DNA of 64,000 bases from Actinomycetospora lutea (GCF_028737205.1 NZ_JAQZAL010000029.1:1-64000), one strand, 5' to 3'. Counted from the first letter of the stretch, positions 20,223-29,730 are shown. Notes: generated by a model not told the origin, from the letters alone. Numbers and translations: made by a program.

Positions 20223-20980
20223 GGACCGTGGAGCTGCCGCCCGGATCGTCGAGCTCCGCTGCGCTCCGTCTCCCGGAGGCCGTCGTGTTCGACGTCGACG
20301 GCACCCTCGCCGACACCGAGCGCGACGGGCACCGGATCGCGTTCAACGACGCGTTCGCGGCGCATCGCCTGGACCTCGCGTGGGACGCCGAGCGCTACGG
20401 GGAGCTGCTCGCGATCACCGGCGGGCGGCGGCGGGTCGCGGCGGCGCTGCGGGAGCGCGGGGTCGAGGACGCGGACGACCTCGCCGCGCGCGTGCACCGC
20501 ACGAAGACCGAGCTGTTCACCGAGGTGGTGCGCCGCGGCGGGATCGGGCCGCGCCCGGGGCTGCCGGCGCTCGTCGACGACCTGCGCGCGCACGGGGTGC
20601 GCCTCGCGGTCGCGACGACGGGGCGCCGGGCGTGGGTCGAGCCGCTCCTGGCGCACCTGATCGGCGAGGGCACCGCCGAGGTGGTGGTGTGCGGCGACGA
20701 CGTCGCGGCGCTCAAGCCCGACCCCGAGGCCTACCGGCTCGCGCTCGCGCGGCTCGACGTCGCCGCCGCCCGCACCGTGGCCGTCGAGGACTCGGGGCCG
20801 GGTCTGCACGCGGCGCTGGCGGCGGGGCTGGCGACGGTCGTGGTGACCAACGACTACACCGCCGACCACGACCTCACCGGCGCCGCGATCGTGCGCGAGG
20901 CCTTCGACGCGCCCACCCCGCTCACCGCCGCCGAACTGGGCGCCGCCCTCGTCCGCACGCCCCACGTCCGCGCCCGGTGA
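20219..20980 (+). CDS. cbbY: HAD phosphatase, probable xylulose-1,5-bisphosphate phosphatase CbbY
   Basis: 253-aa HAD hydrolase with a C1-type cap. Motif I is VVFDVDGTLADTERDGH, motif II AVATTG, motif III K in ALKPDPEAY and motif IV VAVEDSGPG. The TLADTERDGHRIAFN sequence is characteristic of CbbY, which removes xylulose-1,5-bisphosphate, a RuBisCO misfire product, working with CbbX. Coupling to prk supports this; a phosphoglycolate phosphatase role is the alternative. The first 18 residues (PGSSSSAALRLPEA) are encoded by an interspersed repeat and are not part of the conserved fold. Confidence 0.85.
   Translation: MRTVELPPGSSSSAALRLPEAVVFDVDGTLADTERDGHRIAFNDAFAAHRLDLAWDAERYGELLAITGGRRRVAAALRERGVEDADDLAARVHRTKTELFTEVVRRGGIGPRPGLPALVDDLRAHGVRLAVATTGRRAWVEPLLAHLIGEGTAEVVVCGDDVAALKPDPEAYRLALARLDVAAARTVAVEDSGPGLHAALAAGLATVVVTNDYTADHDLTGAAIVREAFDAPTPLTAAELGAALVRTPHVRAR
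20248..20274 (-). repeat. Interspersed coding repeat, copy B (start of cbbY)
   Basis: Inverted copy of the repeat at 10488-10514, one mismatch in 27 by eye. It encodes part of the extra N-terminus of CbbY. Confidence 0.75.
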
Positions 20981-21009
20981 CCCAGCCCCCGGGCAGCCGA
21001 CGGGCACGG

Positions 21010-22434
21010 TCACCAGGTCTGGGCGGGAGCCGGGTCGGCGGGGGCCGGCGCGGTGTCGCCACCGTGGTCGGTGTCGTCGGGGCGCGTGTCGGTGCCGTGG
21101 GGGTCGGTCGTGCCGTGCGAGCCGCTGCCGTGGTGCGAGGAGCCCGACGAACCCGACGAGCCGCCCGACGAGCCGCCCGACGAATTCGACGAGGCCGACG
21201 AGGTCGTCGTCGTGCTCCGCGGGCGGCGGGGCGCCTCGCGCGTCCGCGGGGTGTCGCGCTCGGTCGTGCTCGCGACGGCCGTGGCCGTCGGCGCCGGCGT
21301 GGTCGTCGTCGCAGGCGCCGGGACGGTCTCGGCCGGGACGACGGCCGGCGGGGCCGCCTCGGCGGGTGCCGCCGCGCCGACGAGGGCGTACGCGCCGCCG
21401 CCGACGCCGCCGAGCACGATCGTCGCCGCGGCCAGGACGGTCACCAGACCCCGCCGCCGGGGCCGGGGCGACGGAGGCGGCACGGGCACGGGCGCCGGGG
21501 CGACCCGCACCGGACCCGTCTCCGGCTCGTCGGCGACCACCGGCCGCGGACGCGGTGTCGGACCCACCGCCGCGACGGGCGCGAGGGAGGTCATCGCCTC
21601 GCTGCGCCGGGCCGCGAGGTGCGCCGCCCCCGCGGCGACCGCGTGCTCGGGCTCCGCACCCGCCGTCACCGGCCGGCCGATCTCGACCCCGAGGACGGCG
21701 GCCGCCGACCCCATCCGGGTCGACCGGCCCACCAGCAGCACGACGTCGAGGTCCGCGGGCGCGACGCCGGCGCTCGCCAGCGTGCGGCGCAGGACGTCGG
21801 CGATCACGCGGTCGTCCGGCTCCGCGTCCGGCTCGTGCGGCTTGCTCTCGGGCCGCCCGAGGACGGTGGACGTCCCCGCCCGGTGGCGCAGCACCGTGGC
21901 CTCGACGCTGCCGACGCCGAGCTCGACGACCGCGACGGCCCCGCCCTCGGGCACGGCCCGCTCCGCGGCGTGCGCGCAGGCGGCGGCCACGGGCGCCGGC
22001 ACGAGCTCGACCGCGCCGAGCCCGAGGGAGGCGGCCACGCCCGCGAGCGCCTCGCGCTCGGTGTCGCCCCAGGTCGCGGGGTGGGTCAGCACGATCGCGT
22101 CGGGCGCGCCGCCCTCGCGCTCGGCGGTCCGGTCGACGACCCGGCGCAGCAGCACCCCGAGCAGGGCGCTCGCGGCGAAGGGCGCGCCGTCGAGCAGGAA
22201 CGGGGCGGGGTCGGTGAGGCGCGCGCGGATGTCGCGGGCCACGCGCCCCGGGGCGTCGGCGGCGGCGCGGACGGCGTCGTCACCGACGAGCGGCGCGCCC
22301 TCGTCCGGCCACAGGAGCACCGACGGCATCGCCGCGCTGTACTCGCCGAGCAGGACCACGCTCGCCCGTCCGGCGCGGTGGACGGCGGCGGTCGTGATCG
22401 TGGCGCCGAGGTCGACACCGAGGTGGTAGGTCAT
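21010..22434 (-). CDS. Membrane-anchored Hsp70-like protein with low-complexity tail
   Basis: 474 aa. Residues 1-280 form an Hsp70/actin-type nucleotide-binding domain: YHLGVDLGATITTAAV (phosphate 1), AIVLTHPATWGDTEREAL, VAVVELGVGSVEATVL (phosphate 2) and VVLLVGRSTRMG. There is no substrate-binding domain. Instead a Pro-rich linker leads to one membrane segment (GLVTVLAAATIVLGGVGGGAYALVG, about 330-354) and an outside tail rich in Thr, Ser-Gly and finally His/Asp/Thr. Similar Hsp70-TM proteins are common in actinobacteria and of unknown function. It lies 33 bp downstream of the pls operon on the same strand, so co-expression is possible. Confidence 0.82.
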   Translation of the reverse strand: MTYHLGVDLGATITTAAVHRAGRASVVLLGEYSAAMPSVLLWPDEGAPLVGDDAVRAAADAPGRVARDIRARLTDPAPFLLDGAPFAASALLGVLLRRVVDRTAEREGGAPDAIVLTHPATWGDTEREALAGVAASLGLGAVELVPAPVAAACAHAAERAVPEGGAVAVVELGVGSVEATVLRHRAGTSTVLGRPESKPHEPDAEPDDRVIADVLRRTLASAGVAPADLDVVLLVGRSTRMGSAAAVLGVEIGRPVTAGAEPEHAVAAGAAHLAARRSEAMTSLAPVAAVGPTPRPRPVVADEPETGPVRVAPAPVPVPPPSPRPRRRGLVTVLAAATIVLGGVGGGAYALVGAAAPAEAAPPAVVPAETVPAPATTTTPAPTATAVASTTERDTPRTREAPRRPRSTTTTSSASSNSSGGSSGGSSGSSGSSHHGSGSHGTTDPHGTDTRPDDTDHGGDTAPAPADPAPAQTW

Positions 22435-22467
22435 CGTCGTCTCCGGCGGTCGGGGCGGGCGGGACGA

Positions 22468-23745
22468 TCACGAGACTGAGGCCCCCGGGCCACCCGGGGA
22501 GTGGGGCAGACCCGACCCCGCCGGGGGAGCACCCGCCGATCGGCGCGGCGTCGCCCACCGCGCCGCGCGGACGCCCGCCGCCGAGGCGAGCGTCTCCAGC
22601 GGCCCGCGCCCCGCGCTCGCCCGCCACGCGAGCCCGAGCAGCAGCACCGCGACGACCTGCACGACGTAGCCGGGCACGGGGTCGTAGACGTCGGCCGGCG
22701 AGCTCAGGAACAGCACGTGGAGCGTGTAGAAGGTCAGCGTCATCGCCCCGGCCGCGGCCAGGGGCGCCCGGACGACGGGGACCGCCGGGTGCCGGACCCG
22801 GTCGAGCAGCAGCAGCACCCCGAGCACGGCGAGCGCGATCCCGGTCGTGCGGGCGAGGTCGAGCGGGGTCGACGAGTGCGGGGTGTCGACGGCGAGCCAC
22901 CACCACGTGGTCGTGGGCGTGGTGCCGTCGGGACCGACGGTGAGGATCTCGCGCAGGTCGGCCGGGTCGAGGCCCGAGGACGCCGCGGTGATCCGCGCCA
23001 GCCCGCCGCCGGGCCCGAGCAGCAGGGCGGACACCCCGGACGCGGCCGCCGCCAGGGCGACCCCGCCGCCGGCGAGCCCGGCCGCCAGCCGCGGCGAGCG
23101 CAGCGGCGCCCGGCCGAGCGCGAGACCCACGGCCAGGTACGGCAGCCACGACAGCGCCGGGTAGGAGCCGGTGAGGAGGAGCTCGCGCACCAGCTCGGCG
23201 GGGTCGGTGACGAGCCAGGACAGCGAGGGGTTGTCGAGGTCCGGCGGGGGCAGGTGCCCGCGGACGAGGTGGGAGGCGAACGGGATCGCGGCCGCCCCCA
23301 GCACCGCGGCGGCGACGAGCACGCGCGTCGGCAGCAGCACCAGCGGGATCGCGAGCACGAACAGCACCGCGTAGTAGGCGAGGATGACCGTGGCGACCTC
23401 GGGATCGGTGACACCCCCGACGGCCAGCCCCAGCAGGCCGATCACCACCGCCCGCGCGGAGAGCGACGCGGCCGCGCGCCGGGCGCCCACGGCGCCGCCC
23501 ACCCGCGCCCGACCGGTGAGGAACGCGATCCCCACGCCGGCGAGCACGGCGAACAGCGCCGCGGCGTTGCCGGTGACCAGGAGCCCCACCCACGTCTCCT
23601 CGCCCCGGGCGTCGGTGACGTAGAGGGCGTGCACGGCCATCATCCCGAGCAGCGCGATCCCGCGGGCGGTGTCGACGCCGGGGACGCGGCCCTGCTCCGG
23701 GGGCGCGGGAGCGGTGTCCCGTCGGTGCGCGGCGGTGGCGGTCAT
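22468..23745 (-). CDS. Polytopic membrane protein (DUF1624/DUF418-like, acyltransferase-type)
   Basis: 425 aa, about ten hydrophobic segments. The N-terminal VDTARGIALLGMMAVHAL is the hallmark start of the heparan-alpha-glucosaminide acetyltransferase-like/DUF418 membrane families, and the C-terminal region (MTLTFYTLHVLFLSS) also fits DUF418. These proteins are thought to transfer acyl groups or transport small molecules, but few are characterised. ATG 23745 overlaps the stop of the M1 peptidase gene (ATGA). As last gene of the pls operon it may modify or export the product of the peptide synthetase (inference). Confidence 0.8.
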   Translation of the reverse strand: MTATAAHRRDTAPAPPEQGRVPGVDTARGIALLGMMAVHALYVTDARGEETWVGLLVTGNAAALFAVLAGVGIAFLTGRARVGGAVGARRAAASLSARAVVIGLLGLAVGGVTDPEVATVILAYYAVLFVLAIPLVLLPTRVLVAAAVLGAAAIPFASHLVRGHLPPPDLDNPSLSWLVTDPAELVRELLLTGSYPALSWLPYLAVGLALGRAPLRSPRLAAGLAGGGVALAAAASGVSALLLGPGGGLARITAASSGLDPADLREILTVGPDGTTPTTTWWWLAVDTPHSSTPLDLARTTGIALAVLGVLLLLDRVRHPAVPVVRAPLAAAGAMTLTFYTLHVLFLSSPADVYDPVPGYVVQVVAVLLLGLAWRASAGRGPLETLASAAGVRAARWATPRRSAGAPPAGSGLPHSPGGPGASVS

Positions 23746-25106
23746 CGGTCTCCTCGGATCGGGGGCAGCGCGCCGGCGCGGGTGAGCGCGTCGGTCACGG
23801 CGGGCAGGTGGGCGACGGCGCGGGCGACGTCGTCGGGGGTCGCGACGCGATGGGCGTTCGCGGCGAGGTAGGCGCGCAGGGCCTCGTCGAAGCCCTCGCC
23901 CCCGGCCGGCTCGCGGGCGGCGAGCAGCACCGCGGCGCCCTGCTCGTAGACGCCCGTGTTGTAGGGCCCGAAGCCGCGCTCGGCCCACGCGGCCATGGGC
24001 AGGCCCAGATCGCCGCGCACGCGGACGTCCGCGTACTTGCCCTCGGTCCCGGTGACCCGGGCCTGCGCGTAGGTCGTGAACGCCTCGTCGAGCCACGGGT
24101 CGCGGCCCTGGTCGTTGCCGACGAGCCCGTAGAACCACTGGTGGGCGAGTTCGTGGGCGACGAGCTCGCGCAGCTCGCCGGGGGCGGTGTCGCCGAACTG
24201 CAGCGCGCCCGGGTACTCGATGCCCGACGACTGCGACGGCGCGATCGCCACCCACAGGTCGGGCTGCGGCACCGGGCCGAGCAGGTCCTCGAGCCGCCCG
24301 AGCGACGCGTCGATCTCGTCGGCCCAGCGCTGCGGGGCGACCCGGGTGCCCGCGACCGGCGTGAACAGGTGCAGCCGGGTGCCGGAGACGTCGCGCTCGA
24401 GCACCCGGTAGGCGCCCACCGCGACCGACACGTCCCGGACACCGGCCGCGCGGAAGGTGTGCGTGGTGGTGCCGGGACGCGGCCCCGGCACGGTGCCCTC
24501 GGCGCGGCCCACCCCGGAGACCGCCGCCCCCGCGGGGGCGGTGACGCGCAGCGCGTCGAGGCGGAACTCCTCGCTGACGGCGGTCTCGCCGGGGATGCGC
24601 ACCGCGTCGTCGCGGACCCAGCCCCGACCGCGGACCCAGGCGAGCATCGGGAACGCCGAGCCGAACCACGCGGTGCCCGCCGAGGTCCCGAGACGCTCGT
24701 CGGCGTCCACCCCGAGGCGCAGCGCGAAGCCCAGTTCGGCGCGCACGGGCGTGCCGGCCTCGACGCACGCGGGCAGCGGCAGCTCGACCAGCGTCCCGGC
24801 CCCGCCGGCCGGCTGCACGACCGGGGCCACCGGGCGGCCCTCGACCGCGGCGTCGGTGACCGCCAGCGCGTTGCCCTCCGACGCCGGCGACGGCGCGTTC
24901 GGCCAGGTCCGGAACACGAGCTCGCAGATCCGCCGGTCGGGCGTGAAGGTCACCGCCTCGCGGCCGGTGGCGCTGCGCAGGTCGGGGGCGACGTCGTAGG
25001 ACAGGTCGACCGACGGCCGCTCGGGCCAGGGCGCGGCCTGCGCGGGGGCGGTGGCGCAGCCGGACACGGCGAGCACCGCGGCGGGGACGAGCAGCAACGC
25101 CCTCAC
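23742..25106 (-). CDS. M1-family metallopeptidase, lipoprotein
   Basis: 454 aa. The N-terminus MRALLLVPAAVLAVSGC is a lipoprotein signal with Cys17 as lipidated residue, so the enzyme sits outside the membrane. The zinc motif is HELAH in LVAHELAHQWFYG (about residue 317) with the second-shell Glu in WLDEAFTTYAQ, the gluzincin/M1 pattern. It is shorter than classic aminopeptidase N. Known context: poly-epsilon-lysine producers carry a metallopeptidase that degrades their own product beside pls. Its place in a four-gene overlapping operon with a Pls-type synthetase suggests a similar trimming or self-protection role, which is inference. Confidence 0.88.
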   Translation of the reverse strand: MRALLLVPAAVLAVSGCATAPAQAAPWPERPSVDLSYDVAPDLRSATGREAVTFTPDRRICELVFRTWPNAPSPASEGNALAVTDAAVEGRPVAPVVQPAGGAGTLVELPLPACVEAGTPVRAELGFALRLGVDADERLGTSAGTAWFGSAFPMLAWVRGRGWVRDDAVRIPGETAVSEEFRLDALRVTAPAGAAVSGVGRAEGTVPGPRPGTTTHTFRAAGVRDVSVAVGAYRVLERDVSGTRLHLFTPVAGTRVAPQRWADEIDASLGRLEDLLGPVPQPDLWVAIAPSQSSGIEYPGALQFGDTAPGELRELVAHELAHQWFYGLVGNDQGRDPWLDEAFTTYAQARVTGTEGKYADVRVRGDLGLPMAAWAERGFGPYNTGVYEQGAAVLLAAREPAGGEGFDEALRAYLAANAHRVATPDDVARAVAHLPAVTDALTRAGALPPIRGDR

Positions 25107-25720
25107 GCGAGGGTCTTCGCGACGAGGTCGCGGGCGAGGTCGCGGGCGTCCGGGGCCACCGGCAGGCCGGCGTCGGTGAACCAGTCGCGGGTCGCCTCGG
25201 GGTGGGGTCCGACGACGCCGACGCGCCCGGCGGCGTACGGCGCGACCGCTGCCGCGGCCTGCCCGTCGGGGTAGCGGGCGAGCACCTCGGCGCGCCCGTC
25301 GACCAGCAGCGCCGCCGGGTCCTGCGCGAACACCGCGCGGCGCGTGCCGCCCCAGTCGACCTCGACGACGCGGTCGTCCTCGGTGTCCAGGGCCTGGTCG
25401 GTGTCGCCGGGCAGCAGCCCGAACCCGGGCGTCGCGCCGGCCAGGTAGGCGCCGAGGCAGAAGCCGACGTAGTGCCCGCCGTCGGCGACGAAGCGGCGCA
25501 CGGCGTGGCGGTGCCGGCGCATCCGGCGCCAGCCCTGGCGCAGGGTGCCGCCGCCGGGCTGGGCGTAGAGCGTCGCGCCGGCGAGCGTGTGCCCGGTGAG
25601 GGCCAGGTCCTCGTCCGGGCCGACGTAGCGCACATCGAGCCCGGACGCGGCCAGCACGGACGCGACCGCCTCGGGGCAGCCCGCCAGGCTCGCGGGCCCG
25701 CGGTACACCAGCGCGCTCAC
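25103..25720 (-). CDS. BPL_N/class I glutamine-amidotransferase-like protein
   Basis: 205 aa, cytoplasmic. The fold is that of the biotin-protein-ligase N-terminal domain, a relative of class I amidotransferases: YAQPGGGTLRQGW (oxyanion strand) and a nucleophile elbow GFCLGAYLAG with Cys at about residue 98. GTG 25720 overlaps the stop of the synthetase gene (GTGA), and its own stop overlaps the M1 gene start (ATGA). The role of these stand-alone BPL_N proteins is not established; here it could act on a carboxyl or amide of the peptide made by the upstream synthetase. Confidence 0.75.
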   Translation of the reverse strand: MSALVYRGPASLAGCPEAVASVLAASGLDVRYVGPDEDLALTGHTLAGATLYAQPGGGTLRQGWRRMRRHRHAVRRFVADGGHYVGFCLGAYLAGATPGFGLLPGDTDQALDTEDDRVVEVDWGGTRRAVFAQDPAALLVDGRAEVLARYPDGQAAAAVAPYAAGRVGVVGPHPEATRDWFTDAGLPVAPDARDLARDLVAKTLA

Positions 25721-28700
25721 GCGGCCGTCCCCGGTTCCGCGACGCCGCGCGCCGGGATGCCGCGCCAGCGCCCGCCCGCGCCGAGCTCCTCGCCCTTCAT
25801 CAGCAGCGAGAGCCCGTCGAGGTCGACGTCCGCGCCGACCGTGGCGTCGTAGAGCACGACCGACCGGGCGCCGACCGTGGCGCCGGGCTCGACGCGCACC
25901 GTCGACATCTTCATGACGCGGTCCTCGAAGAGGTGGGTCTGCAGCGACACCGCGGGGCCGACGGCGGCGTCGTCGCCGATCTCGACGAGGTCGAACTCGG
26001 TGAGGTAGGTCGTCGCGATCCAGGTGCGCCGCCCGATGCGCGCGCCGAAGCGGCGCAGGGCGACCGGCAGGAACGGGGTGCCGGTCAGCAGCCCGAGCAG
26101 CGTGGGCACCGCGGCCGCCTCGTAGAGCCCGGTGACGAGCTCGGTGCGCCGCACGAACGGGTCCCACAGCGGCGCGACGCGCGGCCGGTAGGTGCCGGCG
26201 ACGTGGCGCTTCACCGCGACCACGTAGGCGACGACCGCGACGCTCGCCGCCAGCGCGATGAGCGGCGCGCCGAGGGCGACCGGCAGCAGGTCGCGGCCGC
26301 GGGCGACCAGCGACAGCGCGAGCAGGTAGAGGTAGAGGCCGATCCCGAGCAGCGAGGCCGGCAGGGTGGCCCGGACGAACTCGACGGCGAGGCGCTGGCG
26401 GACCCGCCGCCGCCCGGGCCGGACCGTGTCCTCCTCGGCGTAGTCGCCGGAGTCCTGCCGCTGGGGCAGGTGCATCGCGGGCGAGCCCAGCCACGACGAG
26501 TCGTCGGGGACGCCGGCGGGCGGCGGCACGGTGTGCACCCCGACCAGCGACCCGTCGCCGGTGCCGACCCCGGACGGGACGAGCGCGGCGTTGCCGACGA
26601 AGGCGCGCTCGCCGACCCGCGTGGGGCGCAGCAGCATCCGGCCGTCGGCGTAGGTGGCGGCGCCGACGCTGGCCATGTCGGCGACGAAGCTGTCGTCGCC
26701 GAGGGTCAGCAGGTCGGGGTCGAGGTGCGCGGCCGTCGAGACCTCCGCGCCGCGCCCGACCCGCGCGCCGAGCAGCCGCAGCCACGGGACGGTGTAGAGC
26801 GTCGCGTAGAGCGTGTTGGTGAACGCGAGGCTGTAGGCCAGCAGCGCGTCGGCGACCCACTTGCGCAGGCCCAGCGGCGAGCGCACCAGGTGGATGCCGA
26901 CAGGGGTGCGCGGCAGGACGAGGCGGCGCCCGAGGGCGACCACGGCGCACACGGTCAGGACGAACACCGGCCCGGCGACCAGCGTCGCCGCGAGCCCGGC
27001 CAGCACGCCCGCGCCGAGCAGCGCGCCCCAGACGACCAGCACCGACGGCACGACCATGAGCACCGCGGCGAGCTCGAGGCCGACGAGCCCGGCGACGGCG
27101 CCGGGCAGGTGGCGGGCCCGCCAGCCCGGCAGCGGGCCGCCCGCGCGCATCGCGGCGAGCGCGGCGTCCTGGGACGTGACCTCCTGCGGCGGCGAACCGG
27201 CCCAGGTCGCGTCGGCAGGGACGACCTCGTTGCGCCCGAGGGCGGACTGCTCGGCGAGCATCCCGCGCTCGCCGATGCGGCTGCCGGGGGACAGCACGCT
27301 GTTCGCGCCGGCGACCGCGCGGCGCTCGAGCTCGACCGGGCCGACGACCACCCAGCCGTCCTCGACCGCCCACGCGTGCAGCACCGCGCCGTAGCCGACA
27401 GCCACGTCGTCGTCGAGGTGCAGCAGGCGGGGCAGCGTGATGTCGGTGGCCGCGACGTGCACGCGGCGCCCCACGCGGGCCCCGAGCAGCCGCAGGTACG
27501 GCGCGAGGAACGGCGACCCGGCCAGCACCGGCAGCGGCGCCTGCCGCAGGACGAGGTCGAGCGCCCAGAGCCGCAGGTAGGTCGGCCCCCAGAGTCGGTA
27601 GCGCCCCGGGCGGATGCCGGTGGCCAGGGGGCGGGCGAGCAGCACGGGCAGCACCCAGCGCACGCCGAGCCAGGCCGCCGCGCCGGCCACGAGCACCTGG
27701 GCGAGCACGCCCGTCGACACGGTGCCGTCGTTGGCCGTGTACACCCAGCTCAGCGGCAGGGTGACCGCGAGCAGCAGCAGGTAGATCAGGACCGCCTGGA
27801 CCGCGCCGGCGGCGGCGACCCGGCGCCCGGGGTGACGGATCGGTCCGGGGCGGGCGGCCGCCGCGGTCGCCTCGCCGGCACCCGCTGTCGCGAGGTGGGC
27901 GGCGAGCGCGCGCACGCTCGGGTGGGCGTAGAGGTCGCGGACGGCGACACTCCCGCCCGCCCTCCCGCCGACCCCGCGCTCGCGCATCAGCGTCACGGTG
28001 GTGGCGGCGAGCAGGGAGTGCCCGCCGAGGTCGTCGAAGAAGTCGGCCTCGACCGAGAGCTCGGCGGCCGGGACGCCGGTGGCCTCGGCCCAGATCGCGG
28101 CGACGTCCTCCTCGAGCTCGTCCCGCGGCGCCACCACCGGACCGGTGGCGGCGACGAGGCGCCGGCCCGCGGGCGGGGGGAGCGCGGAGCGGTCGACCTT
28201 GCCGCTGGCCTGGGTCGGCAGCGTGGGCAGGAGGTCGAGCGTGGTCGGGACCATGTAGGCCGGGAGGCGGCCGCGGGCCAGGTCGCCGAGCCGCGCGGCG
28301 AGGGCCTGCTCGTCGTCGGTGGCGACGCCGGTGGTGAGGTCGGTGGCGACGACGGTGGTGACGACGTAGGCCGCGAGGTCGCCCTCGTGCAGGGCCACCA
28401 CCGCGCTGCTGACCGCGGGGTCGGCGAGCAGCACGCTCTCGATCTCGCCGAGGTCGACCCGGTGCCCGCGGACCTTGACCTCGGCGTCCGCGCGGCCGAG
28501 GTACTCGACCTCGCCGTCGGCGGTCCACCGGCCCAGGTCGCCGGTGCGGTAGACGGTGGCGCCGCCGTCCGGGTGGGCGACGAACTTCTCGGCGGTCTTC
28601 TCGGGCATGCCGACGTACCCGCGGGCGACGCCCGGTCCGGCGAGCGCGATCTCGCCGACCTCGCCCGGCGGGACGGGGCGGTGGCCGGTGTCGTCGGGGT

Positions 28701-29730
28701 CGAGCAGCTCGACGCCGTAGGTCGGCAGCGGGCGCCCGATCGTCACCGCCCGGCCCGGCACCAGCTCGCACCAGGTGGCGGTGACCGTGGCCTCGGTGGG
28801 GCCGTAGGTGTTGAGCATCCGCCGGCCGGGGCGCGCCCAGCGCTCGACGATCTCGGCGGGGCAGGCCTCGCCGCCGACGAGGACGCTGCGCAGCCCGGGC
28901 AGGTCGCGGGGGATCGTGGCGAGCAGCGTGGGCACCGCGTAGAGGACGCTGACGCGGGCGCGCTCGAGGTGGTCGGCGAGGTCGGCGCCGAGACGGCGCT
29001 CGTCGTTCGGGCCCACCACCAGCGTGGCGCCGACCGCCCACGTCGGCCAGATCTCCTCGATCGAGAAGTCGAAGGAGATGGTCATGCCCTGGTGCACCCG
29101 GTCGTCGGGGCGGACGTCGTAGACGGTGGGCACGACGGCGACGAAGTTCGTGATGCTCGACTGCGCGACCTCGACGCCCTTGGGGCGCCCGCTCGAGCCG
29201 GAGGTGTAGATGACGTACGCGGCGGGGTCGTCCCGTCCCGGCGGGCCGCGACCGTCCGGGCGCCGCGACGGTGCGCGGTCGATCGTCGCGGCCTCGGCGT
29301 CCACGGCGAGCCAGGGACGCTCGAGGGGCGTGCGGCTCAGCGCCTCGGAGGTGAGCACGAGGTCGACGTTGGCGTCGGAGAGGACGTACGCGACGCGGTC
29401 GGCGGGCGACTCGGGGTCGATCGGGACGAAGGCCGCGCCGGCCTTGAGGGCACCGAGCAGCGCGACGTAGGTCTCCGGCGAGCGCTCGAGGAACAGGGCG
29501 ACGCGGCCCCCGGGGCGCACACCGCGGTCGCGCAGGACGTGTGCGAGCTGGTTGGCCCGGGCGTCGAGGTCGGCGTAGGTCGTCGGCCGGCCCTCGTGCT
29601 CGATCGCGGTGGCCCCGGGCGTGACGTCGGCGGTGCGCTCGAAGACGTGCTCGAGCCGGGCCTCCGGGACGCGCTGCGGTCCGACGGTGCCCGGGAGCTC
29701 GTGCCTCGCCCCGGTCGCGGTGGCGATCAC
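25717..29730 (-). CDS. Pls/PosA-family single-module nonribosomal peptide synthetase
   Basis: 1337 aa. Order: adenylation domain (about 25-545; YTSGSSGRPKG near 177, NTYGPTEAT, YRTGDLGRW), thiolation domain with the phosphopantetheine Ser in LGGHSLL (about 571), then no condensation or thioesterase domain but alternating membrane pairs (first IYLLLLAVTLPLSWVY near 640) and hexapeptide-rich beta-helix-like domains (repeated VGRRVHVAATDI, LGDDSFVADMAS, IGDDAAVGPAVS types). This is the architecture of epsilon-poly-L-lysine synthetase Pls and relatives, which polymerise one amino acid. The specificity residues I read by eye (D, F, E, S, V, G, T, V, T) resemble lysine-type codes, with the acidic residue at the third position that suits a basic side chain. 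GTG 29730 follows GGGAGGGG. Confidence 0.88.
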   Translation of the reverse strand: MIATATGARHELPGTVGPQRVPEARLEHVFERTADVTPGATAIEHEGRPTTYADLDARANQLAHVLRDRGVRPGGRVALFLERSPETYVALLGALKAGAAFVPIDPESPADRVAYVLSDANVDLVLTSEALSRTPLERPWLAVDAEAATIDRAPSRRPDGRGPPGRDDPAAYVIYTSGSSGRPKGVEVAQSSITNFVAVVPTVYDVRPDDRVHQGMTISFDFSIEEIWPTWAVGATLVVGPNDERRLGADLADHLERARVSVLYAVPTLLATIPRDLPGLRSVLVGGEACPAEIVERWARPGRRMLNTYGPTEATVTATWCELVPGRAVTIGRPLPTYGVELLDPDDTGHRPVPPGEVGEIALAGPGVARGYVGMPEKTAEKFVAHPDGGATVYRTGDLGRWTADGEVEYLGRADAEVKVRGHRVDLGEIESVLLADPAVSSAVVALHEGDLAAYVVTTVVATDLTTGVATDDEQALAARLGDLARGRLPAYMVPTTLDLLPTLPTQASGKVDRSALPPPAGRRLVAATGPVVAPRDELEEDVAAIWAEATGVPAAELSVEADFFDDLGGHSLLAATTVTLMRERGVGGRAGGSVAVRDLYAHPSVRALAAHLATAGAGEATAAAARPGPIRHPGRRVAAAGAVQAVLIYLLLLAVTLPLSWVYTANDGTVSTGVLAQVLVAGAAAWLGVRWVLPVLLARPLATGIRPGRYRLWGPTYLRLWALDLVLRQAPLPVLAGSPFLAPYLRLLGARVGRRVHVAATDITLPRLLHLDDDVAVGYGAVLHAWAVEDGWVVVGPVELERRAVAGANSVLSPGSRIGERGMLAEQSALGRNEVVPADATWAGSPPQEVTSQDAALAAMRAGGPLPGWRARHLPGAVAGLVGLELAAVLMVVPSVLVVWGALLGAGVLAGLAATLVAGPVFVLTVCAVVALGRRLVLPRTPVGIHLVRSPLGLRKWVADALLAYSLAFTNTLYATLYTVPWLRLLGARVGRGAEVSTAAHLDPDLLTLGDDSFVADMASVGAATYADGRMLLRPTRVGERAFVGNAALVPSGVGTGDGSLVGVHTVPPPAGVPDDSSWLGSPAMHLPQRQDSGDYAEEDTVRPGRRRVRQRLAVEFVRATLPASLLGIGLYLYLLALSLVARGRDLLPVALGAPLIALAASVAVVAYVVAVKRHVAGTYRPRVAPLWDPFVRRTELVTGLYEAAAVPTLLGLLTGTPFLPVALRRFGARIGRRTWIATTYLTEFDLVEIGDDAAVGPAVSLQTHLFEDRVMKMSTVRVEPGATVGARSVVLYDATVGADVDLDGLSLLMKGEELGAGGRWRGIPARGVAEPGTAA

